Shown here piece by piece: positions 10,018 through 18,897 of a stretch of DNA of 64,000 bases. The translations under genes were made by a program, and so were the position numbers. The stretch's first letter is position 1, and the number at the start of each line of letters is the position of its first letter. The notes below the pieces were generated by a model. It did not search any database and had not been told where the DNA came from. It worked only from the letters and a program-made list of their open reading frames with translations. Location: positions 62,001 through 126,000 of the forward strand of contig NZ_CP046052.1 of the NCBI RefSeq assembly GCF_004802635.2, in the 5' to 3' direction. This stretch comes from Methylocystis heyeri. GTDB lineage: Bacteria; Pseudomonadota; Alphaproteobacteria; Rhizobiales; Beijerinckiaceae.

Positions 10018-11781
10018 ATGAGCAGCGCAGAGCCGTCCGCGTCCTGCGACCGAATCCGCGCCGAGCAAATCAAGATGCTCTACCGGATCGGGCCGGTAGG
10101 TATCGCGGGCGCCGCGGTTGCGGCTGTTTTTCTCGTGGCGGCCCTGGCGTTTTCCGGTCGCGCGCCGCCGCCCGGAAATGAAATATGGTTGGCGTCCGTC
10201 GCGATCGCGGCGCTGTGTCATCTGCTTCTGTGCCGGCGCTATTGGCGAGCGGCTCCGGCCGTCGGGGCATGGCGGCCATGGGCGCGATCATTCGTCGCGT
10301 TCAGCGCAATCGAGGGAATGCTTTGGGGCGTCCCTGCGTTGGCGCTGACGGCGCGCGGGGAGCCCGATCAATATCTTCTCACTCTCGTGGTCGCCACCAA
10401 CATCGCTTCCGGCGCCGCGCTGGCCTTCGGCAGCTATCTTCCAGCCTTCTACCTGCTGCTCTTTCCGGCCATAACGCCTTACGGAATCGCGAGCCTGTTC
10501 AGGGACAATCCGATAGATGGCGTCATCGCGCTGCTTGTGCCCGTTCACATCGTCGCTTTTTCGGCTCTCGCCGTGCGAGGCAACGGCAATTTTACCGAGG
10601 CGTTGCGGCTGCGCTTCGAGAATATGGACCTCGCCCGCGAGCTGCTCGGAAAAAAGGAGGCGGCCGAGCAGGCCAATATCGCCAAATCGAGTTTTCTCGC
10701 CGCGGCGAGCCACGATCTGCGCCAGCCGGTCCATGCGCTGGGAATGTTCGTGGGAGCGTTGCAGGCCCATCCCATGAATCATGAGATGCGCCGCCTCGTC
10801 GAGCAGATCGGCGGCTCGGTGAGCGCGATGGACGACCTCTTCAACTCGCTGCTCGATATCTCTCGGTTGGATGCGGGCGTGGTGGAGCCTCGCATCGAGA
10901 CCTTTCCGATACAGCCCGTACTTGCGCGCGTCTGCAGCGATTATGAGGCGGAAAGCCGGGAAAAGCGCGTCCGGCTGGTTCTGCATCCATGTTCGGCGAT
11001 CGTTCGCACCGATCCGATTCTCATCGAGCGCATCCTGCGCAATCTGGTCTCCAACGCCGTGCGCTACACCGACCAAGGCCGCGTCGTCGTCGGCTGCCGA
11101 TTGAGAAACGGGCTGAGCGTCGAGGTATGGGACACCGGGCGTGGAATACCGGCGGAACGACACAAACAGGTGTTCCAGGAATTTTATCAGCTGGGAAACC
11201 CCGAGCGGGACCGCTCCAAGGGCCTCGGCCTCGGTCTCGCCATCGTGCACCGGCTCTCATCCTTGCTCGGCTGTCGTGTGACCCTGTGTTCCCGGGAAGG
11301 CAAGGGGTCGGCGTTCAAGATCGAGGCGCCGCTCGCGCACCGGGGATTGCGTTCGGCGGCTCCCGCTCGTGAAGCGCATGAGGGCGCGACGGCCTGCGGT
11401 CTGATCCTCGTCATCGACGACGAAGCCGCAATCCAGCAGGCGATGACGAGTCTGCTCGCGGGCTGGGGCCATGAAGTCATCGCCGCCGGCTCCTGTGCGG
11501 AAATGCTCGAACGCGTCGCCATATGCCCTTTGCGACCCGATCTGATCATTTCCGATTACCGCTTGCGCGCGGGAGAGAACGGCATCGCCGTCGTCGAGCG
11601 GCTCCGGCTAGAATATAACGACGATATTCCCGCCATGCTGATCACCGGCGACACGGCTCCCGATCGCTTGAAGGAGGCGCAAGAGAGCGGTTTGCTCTTG
11701 CTTCATAAGCCCCTCTCGAATGGCAAGCTCAGAGCGGCGATCCGCAATCTCATGCAGACTTCTTCGGAGCCGAAATTCTGA
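10018..11781 (+). CDS. Membrane hybrid histidine kinase with C-terminal receiver
   Basis: ATG 10018 follows GGAG by a suitable distance; the product has 587 residues. The first 165 or so residues hold several membrane helices (GIAGAAVAAVFLVAALAF, ASVAIAALCHLLL, TLVVATNIASGAALAFG). A helical linker leads to the HisKA domain with AAASHDLRQPVHALGM, phospho-acceptor His232 by my count. The HATPase domain follows, with LVSNAVRYTDQGRVVVG (N box), WDTGRGIP (G1) and SKGLGLGLAIVHRL (G2). The receiver domain begins at GLILVIDDEAA and has its acceptor in IISDYRL (Asp513). It is a self-contained phosphorelay protein. The convergent response regulator next door is a plausible partner. The signal sensed cannot be read from the sequence. 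Confidence 0.9.
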   Translation: MSSAEPSASCDRIRAEQIKMLYRIGPVGIAGAAVAAVFLVAALAFSGRAPPPGNEIWLASVAIAALCHLLLCRRYWRAAPAVGAWRPWARSFVAFSAIEGMLWGVPALALTARGEPDQYLLTLVVATNIASGAALAFGSYLPAFYLLLFPAITPYGIASLFRDNPIDGVIALLVPVHIVAFSALAVRGNGNFTEALRLRFENMDLARELLGKKEAAEQANIAKSSFLAAASHDLRQPVHALGMFVGALQAHPMNHEMRRLVEQIGGSVSAMDDLFNSLLDISRLDAGVVEPRIETFPIQPVLARVCSDYEAESREKRVRLVLHPCSAIVRTDPILIERILRNLVSNAVRYTDQGRVVVGCRLRNGLSVEVWDTGRGIPAERHKQVFQEFYQLGNPERDRSKGLGLGLAIVHRLSSLLGCRVTLCSREGKGSAFKIEAPLAHRGLRSAAPAREAHEGATACGLILVIDDEAAIQQAMTSLLAGWGHEVIAAGSCAEMLERVAICPLRPDLIISDYRLRAGENGIAVVERLRLEYNDDIPAMLITGDTAPDRLKEAQESGLLLLHKPLSNGKLRAAIRNLMQTSSEPKF

Positions 11782-11805
11782 TCCTCCGCGCCTGCAGCCG
11801 AGAGT

Positions 11806-12432
11806 CTAGAAAAACCCCAAGTCTTTGGCCACGGCTATCGCCTGGGTGCGGTTCACGACGTTCAGGGTTTTGAAAATCGAGGTGACATGGGCCTTGACCG
11901 TCTTTTCGGAGAGCCCGAGGCGAAATCCGATCTCTTTATTGGGAAGCCCCTCGCACACCAATGTCAGCACCTCGATTTGGCGTTCGGTCAGGCGTGAGCC
12001 GGCGTTGGTCCTGGTTTGGGTCGTCGCAGCTCCGGTCTCGCTGAGGAGCAACGTGGGAACATAGAGGTTGCCTGCGAGCACGAAGTGCAAGGCCGAGAGC
12101 AGAGTCTGCGGAGGGGCCGATTTTGGAACGTAACCGAGGGCGCCCGCAGCCATCGCGCGCCGCACATCCCTCGGATCTTCGGACGAGGACAGCACAATGA
12201 CCGGCAATTGAGGGCGTCGCCTGCCGAACTCCTGGATAGTCTCGATTCCGCCGATTCCCGGCATCGAGAGATCCAGGATCACGCCGTCGAGGTCCGGATG
12301 CGCCTCGGCGATATTCAATCCTTGCCCGCTTTCCCCCGCCAACAGGATCTCGGCGCCGGGTTCGACCTGCCTCAGCAAGGCCGCGAGCCCTTCGCGCATA
12401 ACCGGGTGGTCGTCGATAATCAAAAGCTTCAT
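11806..12432 (-). CDS. NarL/FixJ-type response regulator
   Basis: The 208-residue product begins MKLLIIDDHPVMREGLAALL, with the acidic pair of a receiver domain, the acceptor in GVILDLSMPG and a C-terminal LuxR-type helix-turn-helix (LTERQIEVLTLVCEGLPNKEIG, then LSEKTVKAHVTSIFKTL). An in-frame ATG at 12441 would add MIA; neither start has a strong ribosome site. It converges on the hybrid kinase gene with a 24-base gap, so the two genes probably form one signalling system, which is inference from position. Confidence 0.85.
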   Translation of the reverse strand: MKLLIIDDHPVMREGLAALLRQVEPGAEILLAGESGQGLNIAEAHPDLDGVILDLSMPGIGGIETIQEFGRRRPQLPVIVLSSSEDPRDVRRAMAAGALGYVPKSAPPQTLLSALHFVLAGNLYVPTLLLSETGAATTQTRTNAGSRLTERQIEVLTLVCEGLPNKEIGFRLGLSEKTVKAHVTSIFKTLNVVNRTQAIAVAKDLGFF

Positions 12433-12759
12433 GGCGATCATCGCTTGCTGGACAGACAGGTCGTCCGGTAGGCGTCGAGACCGATCGGGCGACAATAATC
12501 CAATTTACAAAGCGCCGTCCAAGCATAAATATCACAGGCGCCGCCTGGAGCAGCAGCAGCTCCGGCGGGGTCGAAGCCCGTTCAACCACAGATGGCGGCG
12601 ATTGCGATTTCGCCTCCGCCGGCTCCGCTCCTGCGCCGATGCTTCGCGTGAATTTCGCAGGGGCTCCGAGATTCGAGAAAAGCCTGAAAATATGCGCCGG
12701 GAGCTGGCCCCAGATCGCGGCGAGAGACGCCGGGAAGCAGCGATTCACGGAAATCCGAA
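12433..12759. other. Intergenic region between divergent genes, 327 bases
   Basis: This region lies between the leftward response regulator and the rightward amidotransferase-like gene and should contain both promoters. I see no RNA gene, repeat or clear operator in it. Confidence 0.4.
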
Positions 12760-13473
12760 ATGCGGAAGACACTGGCGATCACGCATGTCGCCTTCGAGGA
12801 TTTGGGCACATTGGGTTTGGAGCTCGAACGCGCGGGCGCGCAGATCGAGTTCCTGGATGCTTCGACTAGCGACCTTCGAAGCGTCGATCCACTGGATGCG
12901 GAGCTGATGGTCGTCCTGGGCGGCCCGATCGGGGTCTATGAAGCCGAGGCATACCCTTTTATCGAAGACGAGATAGGTCTTCTGCGGACACGGCTTGCCG
13001 CCAGGCGCCCGACGCTCGGCATATGTCTCGGAGCCCAGTTGATCGCCGCTGCCGCCGGGGCCCGGGTTTTCCCCGGAGCCTGTGGAAAGGAACTCGGCTG
13101 GGCGCCCTTAACGGCTGGACGGGATGCGGAACGCTATCCAGCCTTCGCTCGGTTGCTCGCCGATGCGCCTTCCTTCCTTCATTGGCACGGCGACACCTTC
13201 GAAGCGCCCGAGGGCTCCATGCATCTTGCTCAAACGTCCCGGTATCCAAATCAGGCGTTCGCGCTGGAGCATTACGCTCTCGGACTGCAATTTCATCCGG
13301 AGGTCACCGCGGATAGTCTCGAGCGCTGGTATGTCGGTCACGCCTGCGAACTGGCGAACGCCAAAATCGATGTCGTCGAACTTCGCAGGCAAGGCCGGCT
13401 GTGGGCGCCAAAGCTCGAATCCGCGGCGCGACTATTCTGGCGGAGCTGGATCGCTCAGGCTTTCAGCAGTTGA
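12760..13473 (+). CDS. Class I glutamine amidotransferase-like protein
   Basis: The product of 237 residues has the class I amidotransferase pattern: VVLGGPIGVYEA (oxyanion region), the nucleophile elbow LGICLGAQLIAAAAGA with the catalytic Cys, and QFHPEV with the catalytic His followed by Glu. It resembles the stand-alone amidotransferases annotated as GMP-synthase-like, which hydrolyse glutamine or related gamma-glutamyl compounds. No synthetase domain is attached and none lies nearby. The ATG follows ACGGAAATCC, a usable ribosome site. It converges on the LysR gene with a five-base gap. Confidence 0.8.
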   Translation: MRKTLAITHVAFEDLGTLGLELERAGAQIEFLDASTSDLRSVDPLDAELMVVLGGPIGVYEAEAYPFIEDEIGLLRTRLAARRPTLGICLGAQLIAAAAGARVFPGACGKELGWAPLTAGRDAERYPAFARLLADAPSFLHWHGDTFEAPEGSMHLAQTSRYPNQAFALEHYALGLQFHPEVTADSLERWYVGHACELANAKIDVVELRRQGRLWAPKLESAARLFWRSWIAQAFSS

Positions 13474-13478
13474 ATGGA

Positions 13479-14396
13479 CTATGAGCCGACGCCGCCCGGG
13501 AAACTGAAGCGAGCCTCGAGATCCATTTTGCCGGTTATCGACCAAACAGCGGATACGATCGGCGAGGCCGGTTCATTGTCGAGGGCGATAAGGCCGATCG
13601 CCCGGTTGAGCTCAGGGGAAAGGGGTATCGCGATCAGCTCTTCCCGCATCTCGAGGAGCGCAAGCAGGCTGTGAGGCATGATGCTGTAAAAGTCCCCGCA
13701 TCTCACATTCGAGTATAGAGCCAAAACGGAATCCGTCTCGACGATCGCCACGGGATGCGTATTCGCCCGCCGGAACGCGGCGTCGATAATGCGCCGATTC
13801 TGCATGTTCCGGGTGAGGAGGCACAGCGGCAGCTTCGACGCCTCCTCCCACGAAATCGACGCGATATTTCCCAGACTTCCCGCGTCACGCGCCACCAGAA
13901 CATATCGCTCGCGATAAAGCGGCAATACGCGAAAGCGATCGAGCTTCTGATCTTCGAGATAGGTGATCCCGACATCCAGCTCGTATCTCTCGAGCTGGCG
14001 GATAATTTCCTCGTTGCAGAGCGAGCGGACGACTTGCCGCAAGTCGGGATAGGCGCGCCAATAGGGACCGGTCAGCAGGGACACGATCGGCATTGTGGTC
14101 GGGATGGCGCCCATGCGTAGCGCGCCACTGAGTTTTGCACGCGATAAAGAGGCTTCCTGTCTCAGTCCATCCCATGCGGCCAGCGTCTGGCGGGCCCAGG
14201 CGAGGATACGTTCGCCGTCTTCGGTGAACCCGACATATTTCTTTCCCCGCTCTACGATCGATATGTCCAGTTCCTCTTCGAGATGCCTGATCGCCGCCGA
14301 AAGCGCCGGCTGCGATACGCCGCAAGCCTCCGCGGCGCGAGCAAAGTGCTGTTCGCGCGCCAATGTCACCAGATATTCCAGCTGCCTGACGAACAA
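13479..14396 (-). CDS. LysR-family transcriptional regulator
   Basis: The 305-residue protein has the LysR helix-turn-helix at the N terminus (RQLEYLVTLAREQHFARAA, then VSQPALSAAIRHLEEEL) and a substrate-binding-type effector domain. The start is TTG at 14396, supported by GAGAGG nine bases upstream. The gene begins 50 bases after the end of cynS on the same strand, in the order formate dehydrogenase, cyanase, regulator. It probably controls that operon, with a one-carbon or nitrogen compound as effector; this is inferred from position only. Confidence 0.85.
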   Translation of the reverse strand: MFVRQLEYLVTLAREQHFARAAEACGVSQPALSAAIRHLEEELDISIVERGKKYVGFTEDGERILAWARQTLAAWDGLRQEASLSRAKLSGALRMGAIPTTMPIVSLLTGPYWRAYPDLRQVVRSLCNEEIIRQLERYELDVGITYLEDQKLDRFRVLPLYRERYVLVARDAGSLGNIASISWEEASKLPLCLLTRNMQNRRIIDAAFRRANTHPVAIVETDSVLALYSNVRCGDFYSIMPHSLLALLEMREELIAIPLSPELNRAIGLIALDNEPASPIVSAVWSITGKMDLEARFSFPGGVGS

Positions 14397-14446
14397 ATCA
14401 GGATCCTCTCTTTCTCTCTCGTGCGCGCGCCATCGTTTATCGGATT

Positions 14447-14890
14447 TCAGTATGTCTTGTAGGGCAAAAATTTTCCGGACATCGAAATATTGACACGGTC
14501 GCCGTGAGGATCGCTCTCGCGGCTCAATTCCATCTTGAAGTCGATCGCGCTCATGATGCCGTCGCCGAACTCCTCATGAATGAGCTCCTTGAGAGTGATC
14601 CCATAAACGCTGACGAGTTCATAAAAGCGATATATGAGCGGATCGGACGGCGCGCCGGTCGACAGCGACCCCTTATGGGGCGGGGTCTGCAGCCAGAGGC
14701 GATCCTCCTCGGGCAAGCCGAATATCTCGCAGATCATCCCGGCCTGCTCGGCGTCGAAGGTCATTTGACCGAGACAGCCTGCCGTCACCCATTCCTTGCT
14801 CAGCCCGATCTTGTCCGCGACTTGAAACCATTTCAGGCCTCTCGCGGTCTTCGCTTCGAGGATGCGTCTCGTTGTGTCTTCGCGGCTCAT
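14447..14890 (-). CDS. cynS: Cyanate hydratase (cyanase)
   Basis: Cyanase converts cyanate and bicarbonate to ammonia and two CO2. The 147-residue length fits the family. The N-terminal helical domain (AKTARGLKWFQVADKIGLSK) and the conserved C-terminal catalytic part (DPLIYRFYELVSVYG, LIHEEFGDGIMSAIDF, GKFLPYK) are plain; the Arg, Glu and Ser of the active site fall within this block. ATG 14890 was chosen because the family starts with MSRED-type sequence; an in-frame extension upstream is basic and unlike cyanase. It begins 79 bases after formate dehydrogenase, so one transcript is likely. It could detoxify cyanate or supply nitrogen. Confidence 0.95.
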   Translation of the reverse strand: MSREDTTRRILEAKTARGLKWFQVADKIGLSKEWVTAGCLGQMTFDAEQAGMICEIFGLPEEDRLWLQTPPHKGSLSTGAPSDPLIYRFYELVSVYGITLKELIHEEFGDGIMSAIDFKMELSRESDPHGDRVNISMSGKFLPYKTY

Positions 14891-14969
14891 CTTCGGTCTT
14901 CCCCGCACGGTTGCGTATGAAAAAGGCGAGCCCAACCGGCGTCCAACCCGCCTTTTCACCCTTTCGAGG

Positions 14970-16172
14970 TTACGCCTTTACGAAACGGGCCGCCTCTTCC
15001 GAGCCCTTGGTTGCGTTGCCTTCACTATAGGAGTGCGCGCCGACCCCGGCGAGCTTGCCGCCTTGGACGACAAGATATTCGTTTCGGATCGGGCGGCCTT
15101 CAAAATGGCATTCGAGAATTTCCCGCACGCCCGCCGCGTAGCGCGTCTGCGCCGAAAGGCTGGTGCCGGAAATATGGGGCGTCATCGCGTGATGCGGCAT
15201 CTTGCGCCAGGGATGGTCCTTCGGCGCCGGCTGCGGGAACCACACGTCGCCGGCATAGCCTGCGATGCGGCCGTCCTCCAGCGCCTTCACGATCGCATCG
15301 GTCTCGACGAGCTTACCGCGCGCGGTGTTCACGATGTAAGCGCCGCGCTTGAAGAACTTCAGCGTCTTCTCGTTGACCATGTGCTCCGTTTCGGGATGCA
15401 ACGGGCAGTTCAGGGTCACCACGTCGCAAACCTTGGCGAGACTCTCGAGGTTCGAATGGTAAGTGAGGTTCAGCTCCTTCTCGACGTCTTCCGGCAGCCG
15501 GTGACGGTCCATATAGTGCAGACCGACATCGAAAGGCTTCAACAGGCGCAGCACGCGCAAGCCGATACGGCCCGCCGCGACTGTGCCGACCTGCATGGCT
15601 TCGAGGTCATAGGAGCGCGAGACGGCGTCGGCGATGTTCCAGCCGCCGTCGACGATGATCTTGTAGGAGGGGATGAAATTGCGCACCAGCGCGAGGATCG
15701 ACATCACGACATGTTCGGCCACGGCGTTGCTGTTGCAATAGGTGACCTCGGCTACGGTGACGCCATGCTTCATCGCCGCTTCCAGATCGGTATGGTCCGA
15801 ACCGATGCCGGCGGTCACTATTATCTTGAGCTTCTTCGCCTTGGCGATACGCTCGGCGGTCATATAAGCCGGCCAGAAGGGCTGCGAAATCACGATCTCC
15901 GCGTCGTGCAGCTCGCGGTCGAGCACGCTGTCGGCGCCGTCCTTGCTGGAGGTGACGACGAGCTGATGACCGTTCGACTCGAGATATTTACGTAATCCGA
16001 GCTCCCCCGAGACGCTGCCGAGCAGCGCGCCCGGCTTGAAATCAATCGCCTTAGGGGTCGGCAAGGTCTGTCCATCGGGATAGACTTTCGGCTGGGGAAC
16101 ATCGTCGCGAGCGTAGGTCTTCGGATAGCCGCCGATCGGATCGTCATAGAGCACGCAAACAATCTTAGCCAT
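14970..16172 (-). CDS. fdh: NAD-dependent formate dehydrogenase, single-subunit type
   Basis: This enzyme oxidises formate to CO2 with NAD+ and needs no metal. The 400-residue length from ATG 16172 is exactly that of the methylotroph enzymes, and AGGAGG lies upstream. Recognisable blocks are the N-terminal MAKIVCVLYDDPIGGYP, SQPFWPAY, the Rossmann segment VGTVAAGRIGLRVLRLL, YMDRHRLPEDVEKELNLTYH (NAD specificity), NCPLHPETEHM, NTARGKLVETDA (Arg), and PHHAMTPHISGTSL with the catalytic His. In one-carbon metabolism it delivers NADH from formate. It heads the apparent fdh-cynS-lysR unit. Confidence 0.96.
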   Translation of the reverse strand: MAKIVCVLYDDPIGGYPKTYARDDVPQPKVYPDGQTLPTPKAIDFKPGALLGSVSGELGLRKYLESNGHQLVVTSSKDGADSVLDRELHDAEIVISQPFWPAYMTAERIAKAKKLKIIVTAGIGSDHTDLEAAMKHGVTVAEVTYCNSNAVAEHVVMSILALVRNFIPSYKIIVDGGWNIADAVSRSYDLEAMQVGTVAAGRIGLRVLRLLKPFDVGLHYMDRHRLPEDVEKELNLTYHSNLESLAKVCDVVTLNCPLHPETEHMVNEKTLKFFKRGAYIVNTARGKLVETDAIVKALEDGRIAGYAGDVWFPQPAPKDHPWRKMPHHAMTPHISGTSLSAQTRYAAGVREILECHFEGRPIRNEYLVVQGGKLAGVGAHSYSEGNATKGSEEAARFVKA

Positions 16173-16425
16173 TTGGGTTTCCTCCTGTTTCTGGACGCCG
16201 GGCCGCTCGCCTGTGAGGGAAACCGATCGCTCGGGGGCTTGCGGGGTCGCCCTCATATTTTGCGGCGGCGTCGCTCGAATAGGTAAACGCGCCTCCTTCA
16301 ACGTCCATTCGTTTCGCGCAATGACATGATAGGCTGCAGTTATCGTTTCAAACGAAGGCCAGCGGCAGCGAGACTTGATCTTCGAAGGTAGAGAGCCGGG
16401 CCCGCGATTTCGTCCTGAACGCACA

Positions 16426-16467
16426 GAGCCGCAAGCGAGGACGACCGTGTGGTCTCGCTTGCGGCTC
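16426..16467. repeat. Perfect 14-bp inverted repeat
   Basis: GAGCCGCAAGCGAG at 16426-16439 is matched by its exact reverse complement at 16454-16467, with a 14-base loop. There is no T-run on either side, so it is not a typical intrinsic terminator. It lies about 250 bases upstream of fdh. Confidence 0.6.
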
Positions 16468-16739
16468 GATTACAACCGGATCGAGGGCAAATCAGCCAGT
16501 CCGAGAGGCGGTTCATCGACGGGGTAGGCGTCTTCACCGGCAGGGGATCGCCACGCGTTCCAGCCCTGCATGTCATGTGCGATGACACGATGTTTCTATT
16601 GCGAAGTCGCTTCGGCGTCCAATTCGCCGCGACTATCTTTAAATAATCCCCGGTTATGAAGCCGGAAGACCGCGCGAGCGCATCGATTCAGCTGGGTATT
16701 GTTCGGCCCTGTGCTTCGTATTTCAAGGTTTGGCGGCAT

Positions 16740-16774
16740 GAGCGCGATCGACTGCGTTCAAGCCGAGCGCGCTC
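16740..16774. repeat. REP-like palindrome, copy 1
   Basis: GAGCGCGATCGACTGCGTT begins the unit and CGAGCGCGCTC ends it. It resembles two elements near 33.4-33.6 kb in both arms and in the central TGCGTT word, so it is a copy of a dispersed palindromic repeat. Confidence 0.55.
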
Positions 16775-17049
16775 CGGCTAATGCGCGTTTTTGAGCGACG
16801 GATCGAAACAACGTACATTTTGGTGCGGCCCGGCGAGCTTGGTTCTCCTCTATCCAGGGAGAATCCCGACCTGACCGCCCCCTCGCGAGTTGGCGTGGAT
16901 CCTGCTCCCGGCAATTGTCGATCGCCTGGGACCGCGCCGCAGTTATCGGCTCGGCTCTCTTCCCGGGGACCTGCCGCGCAGGCCCCGTATTGAGCGCGTC
17001 CGAAGGATATTTCGGACTGGCGAATCATGGTTCGTCAAAGGAGAGGGCC

Positions 17050-17214
17050 ATGCGTGCGTCGCAAGAATCGATCTCCTGCCTTGCTCCGCTAAAAGATGAG
17101 CGGATCGGACTTGCGCCCAATCGGAATGTAAGCGCCAAGACGCCGGTGAACGCTCGCATGGCGCCGGCTCGTATTCCAGGAACCTCTGCTTGTCCCGGGA
17201 GGCGGCGCAAATGA
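17050..17214 (+). CDS. Possible 54-residue ORF coupled to phnC
   Basis: ATG 17050 follows AAAGGAGAGGGCC, a good ribosome site, and the stop TGA (17212-17214) overlaps the ATG of phnC as ATGA. The product (starting MRASQESISCLAPLKDERIG) is basic, has no recognised family and no membrane segment. It could be a small leader gene or a chance frame; the coupling geometry is the only support. Confidence 0.3.
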   Translation: MRASQESISCLAPLKDERIGLAPNRNVSAKTPVNARMAPARIPGTSACPGRRRK

Positions 17215-18014
17215 ACATGCATGTTCTTCCGCGCGGCCGGTCGGCCCCCCTCGCGCTGACGATCGACGATCTTCGCGTCGAACGTAATGGTCGCCTTATC
17301 CTCGACGGCGTTTCGTTGACGCTGGAACGGGGGAGCGTCTCCGTCATCATTGGTCCGTCAGGCGCAGGAAAGACGACCTTGATCAGAGCGATCAACGGCC
17401 TCGCAGCTCCGGCGGGAGGCGTCATCTGTGCGCCGGGCATAGGGGCGCTTGACGATGCGACGCAATGGGCGCGCATTCGCCGGACGACGGCGACGATTTT
17501 TCAAGACCATGCGCTGATCGGACGCCTCAACGCATTGGACAATGTTCTGCTCGGACTTGCGGACACCCGGCATGCGCTGTCGCTGATCCCATGGCGACCA
17601 TCCGCGCGGGATCGGGCCGCGCGAGCGCTCGCGGACGTGGGATTGCTCGACCGGGCTTTTCAACGCGTCGATAAGTTATCAGGCGGAGAGCGGCAACGCG
17701 TCGGCGTCGCGCGCGCTTTGGTCCGCGGTCCGGAAATGCTGCTCGGCGACGAACCGTTTTCGTCTCTCGATCCCTCGCTCGCCCGCCGTCTCGGCGAGTA
17801 TCTGCGCGCGCTGGCCACGCGCGACGGCGTGACTGTGGCGCTCGTAATGCATCAGATTCACCTCGCGCGCGAGATCGCGGACCGCATCATCGGCGTCAAA
17901 GCGGGGAGATTGATCTTTGACGGGCCGACGGAGTCTTTCGACGCCACGGCGGAGGCTGCGATTTTTGCAACCTCTGTGATCAAACCGGAAAATTGCATCG
18001 GGAAAGGCGGCTGA
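17211..18014 (+). CDS. phnC: PhnC-type ABC transporter ATPase
   Basis: The cytoplasmic ATPase of a phosphonate/phosphite-type importer, 267 residues. Walker A is IGPSGAGKTTLIRAI, the signature is LSGGERQRVGVARAL, Walker B is MLLGDEPFSSLD and the switch His is in LVMHQIHLAREIADRI. The insertion around RLNALDNVLLGLADTRH is typical of PhnC. ATG 17211 has GGGAGG upstream; ATG 17217 is a possible alternative. The binding protein and permease follow directly. Phosphonate, phosphite and other small phosphorus compounds are all possible substrates, since no C-P lyase or phosphite dehydrogenase gene is in the window. Confidence 0.88.
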   Translation: MNMHVLPRGRSAPLALTIDDLRVERNGRLILDGVSLTLERGSVSVIIGPSGAGKTTLIRAINGLAAPAGGVICAPGIGALDDATQWARIRRTTATIFQDHALIGRLNALDNVLLGLADTRHALSLIPWRPSARDRAARALADVGLLDRAFQRVDKLSGGERQRVGVARALVRGPEMLLGDEPFSSLDPSLARRLGEYLRALATRDGVTVALVMHQIHLAREIADRIIGVKAGRLIFDGPTESFDATAEAAIFATSVIKPENCIGKGG

Positions 18015-18015
18015 T

Positions 18016-18897
18016 ATGTTGCGGACTCTGCGTTCGATCGTCGTTGTGGCGCTGACGGCTGCGCTCGGCATGGGCATGAACGCCGAGGCGGCGGAGCGAC
18101 CCAGGAAGCTCCTCATCGGCTTGTTGCCGGGAGAGTCTGCGCCTACCGTAATGCGGCTCAACGAGCCGCTGCGCAAATATCTGGAGGAAAGGCTCAAGAT
18201 CCCTGTCGAGATCGTGGTCGGCGCCAATTACGCGGCGACATCCGAGGCCTTGCGTTTCGGGCGCCTCGATGTCGCCTTTCTAGGACCGGTCACATATATC
18301 CTCCAATCGCAGCGTTCAGCTCTCGAGCCGTTCGCGCGACCGAGCCATGCCGACGTTGGACCGACATTCAAGGCGACGATCATCGTCCCCAGGGACAGTC
18401 CGGCGAAATCGCTGGCCGATCTCAAGGGCGGCGAGATCGCCTTCGGCGATCCGGCGTCGACCTCTGGAACCTGGGTTCCCCGCTGGCAGTTGCTGAACGA
18501 GGGTCTCGTTTCCGGGCGCGACTATACCATTCGCGTGCTCGGCGCGCATGACGCCGTAGCGCTTGCGGTGGAGAACAAGAAGGTGGCCGCCGGCGGATTA
18601 TCCAAGCCGATCTTCGAGCGCCTCCTGAAATCAGGCGCGATCTCGCCCGAAAAGCTGCGCGTGCTGCAGGATTCGCCTCCAATCCCCGAATATATGTGGA
18701 CTTTCCGCGCCGGGCTCGATCCGGCGTTGAAGAAGGAAATTCGCGAGGCCTTTCTGGAGATGAAAGACCGGGACGCGCTCGGCGTTTTTCGCGCCGAATC
18801 ATTCGTTCCAGCCGCCGACTCCGACGTCGATCGCGTTCGCGACTGGGTCGCGGCGGTTCAGTCCGCAAATCCGAAGAACGCATGGGCGCCGCAATGA
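18016..18897 (+). CDS. phnD: PhnD-type periplasmic binding protein
   Basis: The 293-residue product starts with a signal peptide (IVVVALTAALGMGMNAEAA) and then the PhnD pattern: IGLLPGESAPTVMRLNEPL, YLEERLKIPVEI, LRFGRLDVAFLGPVTYI, FKATIIVPRDSPAKSLADLK, IAFGDPASTSGTWVPR. The last block forms the ligand pocket of phosphonate and phosphite binding proteins. It sits one base after phnC, and its stop overlaps the phnE start by ATGA, so the three genes form one operon. It delivers the ligand to the PhnE permease in the periplasm. Confidence 0.88.
   Translation: MLRTLRSIVVVALTAALGMGMNAEAAERPRKLLIGLLPGESAPTVMRLNEPLRKYLEERLKIPVEIVVGANYAATSEALRFGRLDVAFLGPVTYILQSQRSALEPFARPSHADVGPTFKATIIVPRDSPAKSLADLKGGEIAFGDPASTSGTWVPRWQLLNEGLVSGRDYTIRVLGAHDAVALAVENKKVAAGGLSKPIFERLLKSGAISPEKLRVLQDSPPIPEYMWTFRAGLDPALKKEIREAFLEMKDRDALGVFRAESFVPAADSDVDRVRDWVAAVQSANPKNAWAPQ

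Larger units (their letters stand above)
16173..17049. other. Intergenic region, about 880 bases
   Basis: The left part should contain the leftward fdh promoter. The region also holds an inverted repeat (16426-16467) and a GAGCGCG-type palindrome (16740-16774), described separately. Short open frames here have neither good ribosome sites nor recognisable products, and I see no gene. Confidence 0.4.

Noticed and set aside
16449-17028. Short open frames between fdh and phnC
   Set aside because: They lack ribosome sites and recognisable products; only the frame at 17050 has a good site and coupling.
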